Shown here: in pieces, positions 50,290 to 59,383 of the stretch
Layout: each line of letters begins with the position of its first letter
Position numbering within the stretch: the stretch's first letter is position 1
Source of the DNA: Paenibacillus albidus
GTDB lineage: Bacteria; Bacillota; Bacilli; Paenibacillales; Paenibacillaceae
Length of the DNA: 63,372 nucleotides
Assembly (NCBI RefSeq): GCF_014644435.1
Contig: NZ_BMKR01000040.1
Location: 1-63,372, forward strand
Direction of reading: 5' to 3'
Made by a program: the position numbers and the translations under genes
Notes under the pieces: generated by a model
Database searches by the model: none
What the model saw: only the letters and a program-made list of their open reading frames with translations
Told to the model about the DNA's origin: nothing

Positions 50290-52143
50290 TTATCCTGCGG
50301 TTTTAAGACCCCGCGTTTTGTACAGGACATGTTCTTCAGGCGGCACGTGCATGATCAGTTCATCGTACCTCTTGTGATTCTCTAAAATGTACCGCTGCGT
50401 ACCTTCATTTTGGGTGATCAGTTCCTGAATCTCCACGGGAAGGTCCGCGTGGGAGGAGAGTAATCGTACGGCCGATTGTTCCATATAAAAGTAGACACGG
50501 ACACTTGTGTTTTCCCACATTCCCACACCTGCTGCGGTATCCAGCATTATGGCTGGAGAATTCCCTGCCAAAATCATCATGCCATTCTGCTTACGAATGG
50601 CCGTGTACCAGGTGAATACATAACTGCGAAGCTCCGGATTTTGCAACTGCCGCTGACCTTCATCCACCAGCACAGCAGAGAAGTCTTGCCCGGCAATTTT
50701 AAGCAGGTGGACATTGGCATTAACTTGTTCAAAAGCCATCGACATTTTAATCTGTGCTTGCTTGGTCGATTCATCCTTCTTGGATTCGTCTTCCTCACCG
50801 GAGCCCACTCGATAAACCACAAGGGGGGCTTTAAGATGAAAACTGGAAGCCTCCTCAATTTGAAAAATATCATCATAAATTCCAATAAAATAAATTTTGA
50901 TCTTGTCGTACAAGCTTTTGGCATCTTCATTCGTGCGAGAAGCCTCTTCAATTTCCGCGAACGCGGCGTGAATCGTCGGCTTCGGCCCGGTGGGAGCATT
51001 CCAGGTTTCCGGCTTTTTCTTATCAATCCCTGCTGCCCGGTACACTCTGCGGATCGCTTCACCTACTTCAAAAATTTCCGGGCGTGTTAAGTTCTCCCCA
51101 AGCAGCGAAAAGGTTCGCACACCGCTTTTTTCGGCCATCTTGTACCGAGAGCGATTATACTGCACACAGTCCTCATCGATCTCAGTGATGGCTGGCATAA
51201 TCGTTAGCGGTTCAAAGTAACGACCTTCTTCCGTCGTGTGATCGATGTACACGCCTCCGACATATGCACAAAGCTCACGCCACTCCCCGTCCAGATCGAA
51301 GACAAACACATGAACCCCCTCTTCCAGGAGCGATACTACCAGCGCCTTAAGAAAGTAACTTTTCCCCTCTCCCGTCTTACCAAACACGGTAATATTCTGC
51401 GCCCGTGGATCATCCGGGTCACATAAATTGACAAAACAAAAGCCGCCGTCCTCGGTCCGGCGACCAAAATAAAGCCCTTCGGCGTCTGAAAACGAGCCTC
51501 GGGTCATTGGATACGTGCGTGCCGCTACAGAATCTGTCGTGACACGCCCATAATGGGTTTTGTTATAAAATTCACTGTGATTCGTGTAAGGATCGCACGC
51601 GGGGGCGGTCTGCCGCATAGCTTCATTCTGTTCACGCTTTAATTCATTGAGCCTTCCAGACATGTTATCAAACCAAAGCTTCAGACCCGCCTCTGCTGCC
51701 TCGATCTGATGTAGCTTCGGTGCGGATAACGTCAAAAAGGTTTGAACTTCAACCAGTTTGTGGTCATTCGATAAAGTAGAGTCCCGCAAGGCAAGAATGG
51801 TTTCCTTCGCAGCAATCTCTGCCTTCCGCGCCGGGTCGTTTTCGCTCTGATCATCGATGCTTGCCGTCAAACGGTTCAGTTTATATTTCATCCCGGTGTT
51901 AAATTTGATATCGCTTTGTGCATAACGAATCGTCTTGCGCAAAGTTGCCCCGGCTTTGGTAACGACACCATCCAAGTGATCGAGATATCCAGCAATAATC
52001 TCAGGAGGATACTCCTGGACCATGAGCACTCGAACAAAGTGTCCTGTCTTATCGTCTTTTCCGTTCAGTGCATTCACGACGACATGCCGTGAACGTTTCA
52101 TCCAACGTTTAACTAACCGATTCGTATGTTTGAGCAGGCTCAT
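50290..52143 (-). CDS. VirB4/TraE-like (ConE-type) secretion ATPase
   Basis: The 617-residue protein has VFGKTGEGKSYFLKALV (Walker A), HVFVFDLDGEWREL and AVLVDEGQRQLQNP (Walker B with Glu), the arrangement of VirB4 ATPases. It lacks membrane helices. The N-terminal 190 residues fit the VirB4 N-domain. It supplies energy for assembly and transport in type IV secretion. Its ATG at 52,143 lies inside the end of the preceding gene (35-base overlap), so the two are coupled. Confidence 0.88.
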   Translation of the reverse strand: MSLLKHTNRLVKRWMKRSRHVVVNALNGKDDKTGHFVRVLMVQEYPPEIIAGYLDHLDGVVTKAGATLRKTIRYAQSDIKFNTGMKYKLNRLTASIDDQSENDPARKAEIAAKETILALRDSTLSNDHKLVEVQTFLTLSAPKLHQIEAAEAGLKLWFDNMSGRLNELKREQNEAMRQTAPACDPYTNHSEFYNKTHYGRVTTDSVAARTYPMTRGSFSDAEGLYFGRRTEDGGFCFVNLCDPDDPRAQNITVFGKTGEGKSYFLKALVVSLLEEGVHVFVFDLDGEWRELCAYVGGVYIDHTTEEGRYFEPLTIMPAITEIDEDCVQYNRSRYKMAEKSGVRTFSLLGENLTRPEIFEVGEAIRRVYRAAGIDKKKPETWNAPTGPKPTIHAAFAEIEEASRTNEDAKSLYDKIKIYFIGIYDDIFQIEEASSFHLKAPLVVYRVGSGEEDESKKDESTKQAQIKMSMAFEQVNANVHLLKIAGQDFSAVLVDEGQRQLQNPELRSYVFTWYTAIRKQNGMMILAGNSPAIMLDTAAGVGMWENTSVRVYFYMEQSAVRLLSSHADLPVEIQELITQNEGTQRYILENHKRYDELIMHVPPEEHVLYKTRGLKTAG

Positions 52144-54124
52144 TGGATTTCCCCTCTCTGTTCAGTTGTACATTCACATTCAACGATGTGCGAAGCGCCG
52201 GATCAAGAGCCAGGGGCCGGCCTTGGTACAAGCAATAATCTGCTGCTGGAAAATACGGATAGACCTCTGCGAAGGACTGCTTATATTGCTCCTTAAGCAG
52301 TGAAATCATCTTGGAAGTCATCTCCGGGGTACTCCGGTTAAGCCAGAACTCACCCTCCCAACGTGAGACCGCTTCTTTTAACTGCAGCCAATGATGATAG
52401 TCACAGTCCACGACCGCCACGGAACGATAACGTTGCATCAGCGTCTCCCGTTCGGGATAGTTCCACGGAATTTCGGCAATGACCAGTCCGTCTTCTACTA
52501 CGCGGCGATGAAGCAGCTGCTCCACCTGCATCAAAGACGGATAGCACATTGGCGTAAACAATAACCAGTCTGTTGCCTTGCCAGACCAGGTGTCCCATCC
52601 TTCCAAATCCAAAGGATGTTTTAACGGATTCAGCACCGTCTTGGTTCCCTGGTCCTTCGATAAATCCACAATACTCACTGAGCTACCACTCAGGCTTGCA
52701 GCCACCCCCAGATTTGCGGCTAAAAAAGACACTCCACTCGGTACAGGTGAGGTTAGCAGCACAATCCCTTGAAGCCCCTTTCGGAGTTGTTCGGTGCGAG
52801 GCAGAATTGTCTGCAGCACTTCCTCTCCAGGCAGCTCCTCCAGCATTTCCTCCACTAACTCATCTGGGTCTACAACTTTACGTTTTCTGAATTTCTGCCA
52901 CTCCAAACGGCAGATCCTCGTCCACTTGTTTAACAAAGGAAGGATGGAGTCACTCCAGGTCTTCTTGAGGCTGGAGAACCCCTTTTTGCAGCTACGCAGC
53001 CACCTTTCCTTCTTAGACATCCTAGAGTTCAGAAGAACTTCTTCGACGACCAATGGCAGGAAGTGTTCTTCCTCCTTGATCTCAGAGCTTTTTGCATCCT
53101 CAAGTTCATCTTCCATGGGTTCATCATGAATGGATTTTGCAAGGGACGGGCTAAATATCGAACGCTCCACTGCTTGCTCCTCCTGTTCTTCCAAATCCTC
53201 AAATTCTTCAGACAAGCTGGGTTCGGCCCACGTACCTTCAGCCATTTTCCAGGATTCCCAAGTGGTGCGGTCCCACCAGCGCCCTAGGATCTCCGGCAGT
53301 GAAAAACCGGATAATAGGGACGTAGAATGCCCTCCATGAGCGGTGAGTGTGTTCAGCACCCGATCTTTCTTCTCCTTCAATTCACTTAGTAGTCGGAACC
53401 GTTTCAGCTCGCCTGGATTGAGATCGGCAGGTTCATCCTCCCGCTCCCTGATATTGATCTTGGATTCCGACGTGGTGAGGGTCAGGGTATATTCACTGCG
53501 TAATGCCTCGCCGTTTCGCGCCAACCGATCCCACATCTCGATACGGTTCTGCTTCATTTGCTGAATGCCTTCACTCTTAGCCGGGCGGTTTCGTTTCTCG
53601 TTCCACAGCTCATGCCTTACATCGGGAATTTGCTCTGCCGAGATTTGGGCAGAAAATCCTTCCTGTACGATCGCACGCAGAAACTGTTCAAAGCCACCGA
53701 CCCGTGTCCGTTTCTGCCCATATACAGCAGTCTTCCAGGGGACTGCCGATAACGAGAAAACCACATGCAACGTCTTCCCGCTGCGGTAGAGCCATCCGTC
53801 TTCCTCCACGCCAAGGAAGGAACCGATGTCTTCACCGGTTCCTTCTTTTTTTTGCTGTACATCATGGATGTAGCGCTTTACGCGATACGGCCATTTGAGC
53901 ATATGCCCCACTGTACTCACCATAAAAATCACGACAATCCATGTCATTTTGAACACGACCGGGAACGGAACTAGAAAAGGGAAGCCCCCGATCACCAGAG
54001 TCGTCGCTACAATCCAGCCAATATCTCTCAGGGAAAGTCCCAAAAACTGTACGTCCTCACGGATATCGCCCATAAAGCTTGCCCGCAGGAGCTCATCTTC
54101 CCGGTCCTGATTCTCCTGATCCAT
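52109..54124 (-). CDS. PrgI-like membrane protein fused to a degenerate CpaE-like domain
   Basis: Residues 1-85 have two membrane helices (IGWIVATTLVIGGFPFLVPF, WIVVIFMVSTVGHML) and resemble PrgI/VirB3-like proteins that precede VirB4 in Gram-positive loci. A cytoplasmic region of about 120 residues (RSGKTLHVVFSLSAVPWKTA) follows, then an acidic linker. The last 210 residues look like a MinD/CpaE fold, with IVLLTSPVPSGVSFLAANLG, SSVSIVDLSKDQ and GLVIAEIPW. The P-loop has no lysine. At 671 residues it is far longer than PrgI alone. The fusion is unusual. Confidence 0.65.
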   Translation of the reverse strand: MDQENQDREDELLRASFMGDIREDVQFLGLSLRDIGWIVATTLVIGGFPFLVPFPVVFKMTWIVVIFMVSTVGHMLKWPYRVKRYIHDVQQKKEGTGEDIGSFLGVEEDGWLYRSGKTLHVVFSLSAVPWKTAVYGQKRTRVGGFEQFLRAIVQEGFSAQISAEQIPDVRHELWNEKRNRPAKSEGIQQMKQNRIEMWDRLARNGEALRSEYTLTLTTSESKINIREREDEPADLNPGELKRFRLLSELKEKKDRVLNTLTAHGGHSTSLLSGFSLPEILGRWWDRTTWESWKMAEGTWAEPSLSEEFEDLEEQEEQAVERSIFSPSLAKSIHDEPMEDELEDAKSSEIKEEEHFLPLVVEEVLLNSRMSKKERWLRSCKKGFSSLKKTWSDSILPLLNKWTRICRLEWQKFRKRKVVDPDELVEEMLEELPGEEVLQTILPRTEQLRKGLQGIVLLTSPVPSGVSFLAANLGVAASLSGSSVSIVDLSKDQGTKTVLNPLKHPLDLEGWDTWSGKATDWLLFTPMCYPSLMQVEQLLHRRVVEDGLVIAEIPWNYPERETLMQRYRSVAVVDCDYHHWLQLKEAVSRWEGEFWLNRSTPEMTSKMISLLKEQYKQSFAEVYPYFPAADYCLYQGRPLALDPALRTSLNVNVQLNREGKSNEPAQTYESVS

Positions 54125-54140
54125 TTTTATTCACCTGCCC

Positions 54141-56582
54141 TTATTCTTTCGGTTTTCCGGCCGTTTTCGATTTCGACAAAGCTTCCTTCTTTTTTGCATC
54201 CTGGCTTTCCTTCTCCCGCTGCTGCTCATGCCGGTGCAGCATTTCCTTTTGCAATTTCTCGAAACTCCCCATATCTAATCCATCCAATGGCGGTTGTCCA
54301 TAGTTGACTGGTACCCGATCCTTTATCACGTAGACCGTGCCATCCTTAGCACGCCAGTAAGGGGTACGGTCTTTTCGGTACGAGTCGTAGGCCTTCTGGA
54401 ATTCCGTTAGGAGTTCTTCGGGAACAAAGACATGGGACTCATCTTTAGCGAGCTCCAGCACTTCCGACAGCCCTTTCGATGTACTGGAACGCCTCCATTC
54501 ATCCAACATGCTGGCAGCAAACTGCGAGTGACGCGGGAAATTACACCGTATCTTTCGGCTGGTTTGGGCCATCATCCCCTCCAGCACTTCAGTGGCTTCT
54601 TCCATGTAATCATCGGGCACCCATAACGCCCCCTGCTCCAGCAGCAACTCTTTAACCCAAGGGTATTCATCGGTGCGATCTTGCAATGCATGATAAGCAG
54701 CAGAGGCTTTGTCTTGGGGCAATTTGGCTTGGGTATAGAGTGGTAAGGACTCTTTAATTTGTTCCACCGCTTGCTCAGCTTTGGAGGAGTCCTCCAGCTT
54801 CGTAATCTTTGGTGTGTTGTTCAGATCCACGAAAGCCCCATCCTTATACATGCCTTCACGCACATCCGATACATTAAACCCTTCCTTCTGCAGTTGCGGC
54901 AGCATATCGAGGGTTTCACCAGCCAAAATTAGTTCTCCAGTACTCTCGTCCCACTGTACATCTTCTTTGTATTCTTTCTTAAGAGTACTTAGCTTCTCGG
55001 TCAGTTTTTTACGCTGGGCTACCGGTGCCTGCAGGAGGGAAACACTTCTAAATCCTTCTTCTCCCAAAACCGTGGAAATGTTTAGTGCCGACGATTTAAT
55101 TTCTGACTCTCCAAACGCCAGTTCATGTTCAACACCGATATGGACCTGTCCGCCTTCTTCCAGCCATTGCTCCGGCTCTTGATAGACAATACCTTGCACC
55201 GATTCAGACAATCCTCCTGTGAGATTGGACACCATTTTGTCCTTGCCCACGCTGCGTTGGGTACGCATGCGTTTTGCCGCTTCCTGCATCCGTTTACTCC
55301 CCTCTTTCATGCTGAGCGCCTTCTTCTGCACACCCTCGGAACCCATCCGTTTTCCCATGGAATCCAGAGACGTTGAAGTACGTTCTCCCCATTTCCCCAT
55401 CGACTCCACTACATTGGCTCCATTCAGCGTCATCGGGCTTTGCGCCGCTTTCATCAGCGGCTTTATCCAGAAAAAGAAAAAGAATACCAGCAAGGCTAGT
55501 GCACTGAGAATTGCGAAGATGATCGGAGGAATTCCGATCGCTGCGGAAAAGCCGGTACCCTCACCATAGTCGGTCTGCATTTTGACAAATATGGCCCAGT
55601 GTAATCCGCAGATCAGTCCGACAATTAAGGTCCGCAAATACAAATTGGCAAACCCAATCATCGTCTCCAATTTACCTGTATAGGCAGATTGGGTGATCCA
55701 CAGATTCACTAGGATGGCCATAAACATCAGAACCAACGTTTTTAGCACCGCTACGATATACAAAGGTAGTACTACCAGTAACAAATAACTGAGCAGACTA
55801 AAAATCCCGCCGCTTGTAGATGCCGTTAATTCACCAAGGGTTTGAGCAGCATATGAGGCTTCCGTTATTCCATCCGAGCCAACAATCATGGCTTTTAAAA
55901 TTTGTTGGCCATCTAGTCCCTCATACGTAACACTGCTGGTGCCGATAATGCCTTCGAACATCTTGCTGGCCATCCAATTGATGCCGACATTGGCAATGTT
56001 CAGCGCTGTTAAGGAGAAATAGGTAGCAACAAAGCAAATTAAAAAGACCTTGAGCAAACTGCCCAGGTCCTTTTTACCTTTAATGATTTTAAAAGCAAGC
56101 CAAGAAATCCCGATAAATAGCGACACAAGGCCGATGATCATAAATATGGACCAACCGGATTGCACCAAAGCGATTTCGGCTATTTGTGGTGTAAACAAAT
56201 AACTCTTGGCGAACGCATCATAGAGAGGAGTCATGAGCTCATCCACCAACAGCACGATGAGGCCTTCAATGGCATCTTTGATCAGCTTGCCGGACATCAG
56301 GTCTTTAAACGACTGGATCATCTCATCAACCTTATGGATCATGTCGTCTACCCAATCGGGGATATACCAACTCGTCTCACGCTCCGCAGGTTCTGCTGCA
56401 CCGTTCGGTGCTGTTGTGGGTGTGGGCAGTGCAGATGCTGTCTTCACCCCGCTGATATCAGATGCTTGCATGACCTGACTGGATGCAGCCTGAACTTGAA
56501 CTACACTACTGGTCATGCCGATCAACATCATCAGTATGACTGTCAGTAGACCAATACGTTTCCTCACGCTCCCCACCCCCAT
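54141..56582 (-). CDS. VirB6/TrbL-like polytopic membrane protein
   Basis: A signal peptide (LLTVILMMLIGMTSSVVQVQ) leads a region with about seven membrane helices between residues 90 and 400 (SGWSIFMIIGLVSLFIGISW, FLICFVATYFSLTALNIAN, IIFAILSALALLVFFFFFW). A 400-residue charged cytoplasmic tail follows. The layout matches the EF1877/CD3337-type VirB6-like proteins of Gram-positive conjugative elements, which form the inner channel. The start at 56,582 overlaps the upstream gene by 19 bases; a GTG a few codons later is possible. Confidence 0.75.
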   Translation of the reverse strand: MGVGSVRKRIGLLTVILMMLIGMTSSVVQVQAASSQVMQASDISGVKTASALPTPTTAPNGAAEPAERETSWYIPDWVDDMIHKVDEMIQSFKDLMSGKLIKDAIEGLIVLLVDELMTPLYDAFAKSYLFTPQIAEIALVQSGWSIFMIIGLVSLFIGISWLAFKIIKGKKDLGSLLKVFLICFVATYFSLTALNIANVGINWMASKMFEGIIGTSSVTYEGLDGQQILKAMIVGSDGITEASYAAQTLGELTASTSGGIFSLLSYLLLVVLPLYIVAVLKTLVLMFMAILVNLWITQSAYTGKLETMIGFANLYLRTLIVGLICGLHWAIFVKMQTDYGEGTGFSAAIGIPPIIFAILSALALLVFFFFFWIKPLMKAAQSPMTLNGANVVESMGKWGERTSTSLDSMGKRMGSEGVQKKALSMKEGSKRMQEAAKRMRTQRSVGKDKMVSNLTGGLSESVQGIVYQEPEQWLEEGGQVHIGVEHELAFGESEIKSSALNISTVLGEEGFRSVSLLQAPVAQRKKLTEKLSTLKKEYKEDVQWDESTGELILAGETLDMLPQLQKEGFNVSDVREGMYKDGAFVDLNNTPKITKLEDSSKAEQAVEQIKESLPLYTQAKLPQDKASAAYHALQDRTDEYPWVKELLLEQGALWVPDDYMEEATEVLEGMMAQTSRKIRCNFPRHSQFAASMLDEWRRSSTSKGLSEVLELAKDESHVFVPEELLTEFQKAYDSYRKDRTPYWRAKDGTVYVIKDRVPVNYGQPPLDGLDMGSFEKLQKEMLHRHEQQREKESQDAKKKEALSKSKTAGKPKE

Positions 56583-56896
56583 AGCGCCATATAATCATAA
56601 AACTGAGACAACAAGGTGAAAACAGAGCCTGTCATGAATAAGAGAATGATCAGCATCGCTACGCCCATGTTCTTCCAGAACTTGGTATCTTTCAAATTTT
56701 TAACTCCCCGGCTAACAGAGAGCAGGAAAGCAAAAAAACGGATTAACCAGTAGGCAAGAGCAAGGACACAAAGAATCGTCCCTGCTGCTCCTGCTAAGAC
56801 CAAAAACCAGTTCATATCATCCACCACACCCGGATCAACGGTATACATTTTTTTCATTTTCGAGATATAATCGTCGTCCATCTTCAGCGCAGCCAT
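56564..56896 (-). CDS. Small two-helix membrane protein of the secretion operon
   Basis: The 110-residue protein has two membrane helices (FLVLAGAAGTILCVLALAYW, NMGVAMLIILLFMTGSVFTL) with a basic loop between. The arrangement and the place just before the VirB6-like gene suggest a VirB2/VirB3-type component. Its ATG overlaps the stop of the upstream gene as TAATG. Confidence 0.55.
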   Translation of the reverse strand: MAALKMDDDYISKMKKMYTVDPGVVDDMNWFLVLAGAAGTILCVLALAYWLIRFFAFLLSVSRGVKNLKDTKFWKNMGVAMLIILLFMTGSVFTLLSQFYDYMALWGWGA

Positions 56897-57339
56897 TAAG
56901 AGAATTTACGGGTATCATCCAATAATTGGATAAACGAAGTCTTTTCCACGGTTTCCCCGAGATCTTGGGTGGAGGTCCAATTATAAACGTTTTCCAGAAA
57001 GCTAAAGAATGCCCCGCTGATAAAGAGGAAGACAATAAATACAAGAATACCGGCTTCGATCCAAAACCATTTGTCCTTAATTGTACCTTTACCTGTACTG
57101 ATTTTTACCAGTTTCATAATGACTCGGACCACTACAAAAATCAATGTTGCAATTGTAATTAAAGAGATAAACAGTCCAATCGGTGTAAAGACAAAGTCCA
57201 GTCCGTCTAGCACCTTCCAGTTGAACTTCAACTTTTCCTTGATCTTGGTGATTGGATTATCATCGGCATAGGCCATCATCGGCATTACAAACATGCTAAA
57301 AAGGACCAATAGTAGGGTCCATGTCTTTTTTATTTTCAT
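56896..57339 (-). CDS. Signal-peptide, two-helix membrane protein (VirB2-like)
   Basis: Signal peptide MKIKKTWTLLLVLFSMFVMP with MMAYADD, then two membrane helices (PIGLFISLITIATLIFVVVR, FWIEAGILVFIVFLFISGAF) and a short tail. This resembles VirB2/TrbC-type pilin-like subunits in topology. ATG 57,339 follows AGAAGGGAAGAG; the longer frame has no such site. Confidence 0.55.
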   Translation of the reverse strand: MKIKKTWTLLLVLFSMFVMPMMAYADDNPITKIKEKLKFNWKVLDGLDFVFTPIGLFISLITIATLIFVVVRVIMKLVKISTGKGTIKDKWFWIEAGILVFIVFLFISGAFFSFLENVYNWTSTQDLGETVEKTSFIQLLDDTRKFS

Positions 57340-57362
57340 TTTTCTCTTCCCTTCTGGGTTTA

Positions 57363-58079
57363 CTAGAATGTAATAAGCCACAATGCAATACTACTCACCC
57401 AGCAACCTCTGGCAATCCATCGTTCGGCGGCGCCGCCGTTTCTCAGAATATTGAGCGCCACTTTGAGGCGTGGAATGAGCACCGAACGAATCCCCTCCAC
57501 CGTCACTGAATCCCCTACTAAGTGCGACCACCATCCGGCCAGCAGGCCTAAGCCTAGTGCCTGGAACAAGAGCGGCTGTGTAGCAGTAAACGAAACCACG
57601 CTAACACTCAAGACACCGGCAAACTCCGGACTATGGATAATCCCGCGATGCTTGACAAAAGGCATAACGAGCAAAGCAGCGCCTGCCAAAAGTGAGAGCC
57701 AATGCAGGCCGTAAAGTTCATATCCGGCAATGAGCAACAGTCCAAGCCCACTCAAAATGAGCATACGCAGACGAGATGCCATTGCAAGGATCAGGCCAAC
57801 TACTATCCATACCCAGGGCATGGGTTGCTGCAGAACATACCACAAGATACCCATCCCCAGAGACAGACCGGATAATCCTTTTAATTTTCTTCTGGTTCTT
57901 GACGAAAACTGAAGCTTATTACTTACTGTGCTGGTCTTGTGGTCCAGATCCGGCAACAATCCACCGATTCCCGCAGCAGAAATCAATACAGCAGAAGGCA
58001 CCACTGGTACGTGTGGCGTAAAATAGAGAACTGCCGATCCTGCCAGAATAGCCAGCCCCACATGTCCTTGTCGATTCAT
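57363..58079 (-). CDS. YdjM-type membrane-bound metal-dependent hydrolase
   Basis: Conserved polar motifs between membrane helices define the family: NRQGHVGLAI, GGLLPDLDHKTS, HRGIIHSPEF and SHLVGDSVT. These supply the histidines and aspartates of the metal site in YdjM/DUF457-type proteins, thought to act on lipids or lipid-linked groups in the membrane. ATG 58,079 has AAAGGAGGTG upstream. Such genes are frequent neighbours of mobile-element transfer genes. Confidence 0.75.
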   Translation of the reverse strand: MNRQGHVGLAILAGSAVLYFTPHVPVVPSAVLISAAGIGGLLPDLDHKTSTVSNKLQFSSRTRRKLKGLSGLSLGMGILWYVLQQPMPWVWIVVGLILAMASRLRMLILSGLGLLLIAGYELYGLHWLSLLAGAALLVMPFVKHRGIIHSPEFAGVLSVSVVSFTATQPLLFQALGLGLLAGWWSHLVGDSVTVEGIRSVLIPRLKVALNILRNGGAAERWIARGCWVSSIALWLITF

Positions 58080-58161
58080 ATTAGATATCACCTCCTTTCC
58101 GGGACAGCACAAATAACCGCTTCATTACTTGAAGCAGTTCAGGTCTTTCAACTATTCAGAG

Positions 58162-59142
58162 TTAGAAGAATCGACTGAATCCTCTCTTCTTCTGTTTTTG
58201 CAAAACTGGGAAAAGCAATCCTTCTAGCAACTCGTTAGTATCCGCTTGGGAACCAAAGGGATCGGGATGATTTGGGACTGCAAACACTGGTCTTCCACTT
58301 AAACATCCGGCCACGATCTCCCGATTTTGCTCATTCGCCAAGGGCAAGGCAATGCGCCAATATTCCTGCGGCACACGGCTATGTTCACGGCAAAAGGAAA
58401 TGAGTTCATTTATACGCCATTCGCTACCTGAACCCACCAGCACCGGTAAACTAGCCTGTACAAACAAGTCTGCCTGCTTGGTGGACTGTAAATTCCCCAA
58501 GTCTAGCACGGTATAACGGTAATCGTTCATCAGCGTTCTGATCCATTGTTCCGATACCTCTGCTTTATATAGAGAGACATCGCCCAAGTCATAACGTGGA
58601 TGGTTTGAAAAGTTCCCTTCCTTTATATACTCCAAAAATGAATAACAAGGACGACTTCCGCCTTCCCACAAGGCCACTTTGGTTTTTGTGTATCTGGACA
58701 AATAGTGTGCGATAAGCAGCGCAGTATGTGTGCTGCCAGCTCCTCCAAAAACACTTCCTACAGCTATAACTACCCTTTCACCTACTCTACTGAATTCCAT
58801 GTCAGGTATTGCGATCTGCTGAATCATCGCCTCCACCAGATTATGATCTTTCAGGAGTTTCTCTTGCCAGTTCTGGTTCATCCAAACATCCGATGCACCC
58901 AAAGCGGTCCAACTTCTTACCGCCGTTGACGACAAACTGGTCGCCTGACTAATCACTATAAACTTCACCTGTATTTCTTCAGCTAATAATAAGATGCCTC
59001 TGGCTTGGTCCTCATGGATCAAGACGTATTCCGGCATAAGAATCAAAGAACTTTCCTTTACTTCCTCAGGTGTACCACAGACATGAAATTTAAAATGTGG
59101 ATCACTGATTTCTGGTCTTACGCCAACAAGTATAATGTGCAA
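58162..59142 (-). CDS. CpaE-like protein with eroded P-loop
   Basis: An N-terminal receiver-like region (LHIILVGVRPEISDPHFKFH, LLLAEEIQVKFIVISQATSL) precedes a MinD/CpaE ATPase fold with VIAVGSVFGGAGSTHTALLI, KTKVALWEGGS and YTVLDLGNLQSTKQADLFV. In CpaE the deviant Walker A is KGGxGKT; here it is FGGAGSTHT, without either lysine. CpaE proteins localise Tad pili at the pole. TTG 59,142 is chosen because GAGGAGG lies ten bases before it. It opens the operon that runs through the secretion genes. Confidence 0.75.
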   Translation of the reverse strand: MHIILVGVRPEISDPHFKFHVCGTPEEVKESSLILMPEYVLIHEDQARGILLLAEEIQVKFIVISQATSLSSTAVRSWTALGASDVWMNQNWQEKLLKDHNLVEAMIQQIAIPDMEFSRVGERVVIAVGSVFGGAGSTHTALLIAHYLSRYTKTKVALWEGGSRPCYSFLEYIKEGNFSNHPRYDLGDVSLYKAEVSEQWIRTLMNDYRYTVLDLGNLQSTKQADLFVQASLPVLVGSGSEWRINELISFCREHSRVPQEYWRIALPLANEQNREIVAGCLSGRPVFAVPNHPDPFGSQADTNELLEGLLFPVLQKQKKRGFSRFF

Positions 59143-59205
59143 TGATGATCTACCTCCTCTGAACAATATGTCTACTCTACAATCATAGCTCTTTCAAGCA
59201 ACACA

Positions 59206-59240
59206 AACGTTCGAAGAACGTTCTGAAAAAGTATGGGTTA
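59206..59240 (-). promoter_or_regulatory. Shared element box, site 3, plus an inverted repeat
   Basis: TAACCCATACTTTTT (minus strand, 59,240-59,226) is followed within four bases by AACGTTCTTCGAACGTT (59,222-59,206), a perfect seven-base inverted repeat with a three-base centre. Both lie 65-100 bases upstream of the CpaE-like start. The inverted repeat is a candidate operator. Confidence 0.5.
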
Positions 59241-59293
59241 TGGATTCACTTTCCGATCACTTATCACCTCTCTTTCTCTGAAAACGTAAAAAG

Positions 59294-59309
59294 GCCGCCC
59301 GAAGGCAGC
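59294..59309 (-). terminator. Terminator after the DNA methyltransferase
   Basis: On the minus strand CTGCC and GGCGG pair (one G-T) around TTCG, followed by CCTTTTTACG. It separates the methyltransferase from the CpaE-led operon. Confidence 0.5.
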
Positions 59310-59383
59310 TCAAGGATAATATGTTATGAGAATATCAGACTAAAGACTGATTTGCGTTCTATAAAAGTGTTCAAAAAGTATGA

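Noticed and set aside
59206..59222. AACGTTC-GAACGTT palindrome as a LexA (SOS) box
   Set aside because: The Bacillus LexA consensus is GAAC-N4-GTTC; here the half-sites are in the opposite order with three bases between.
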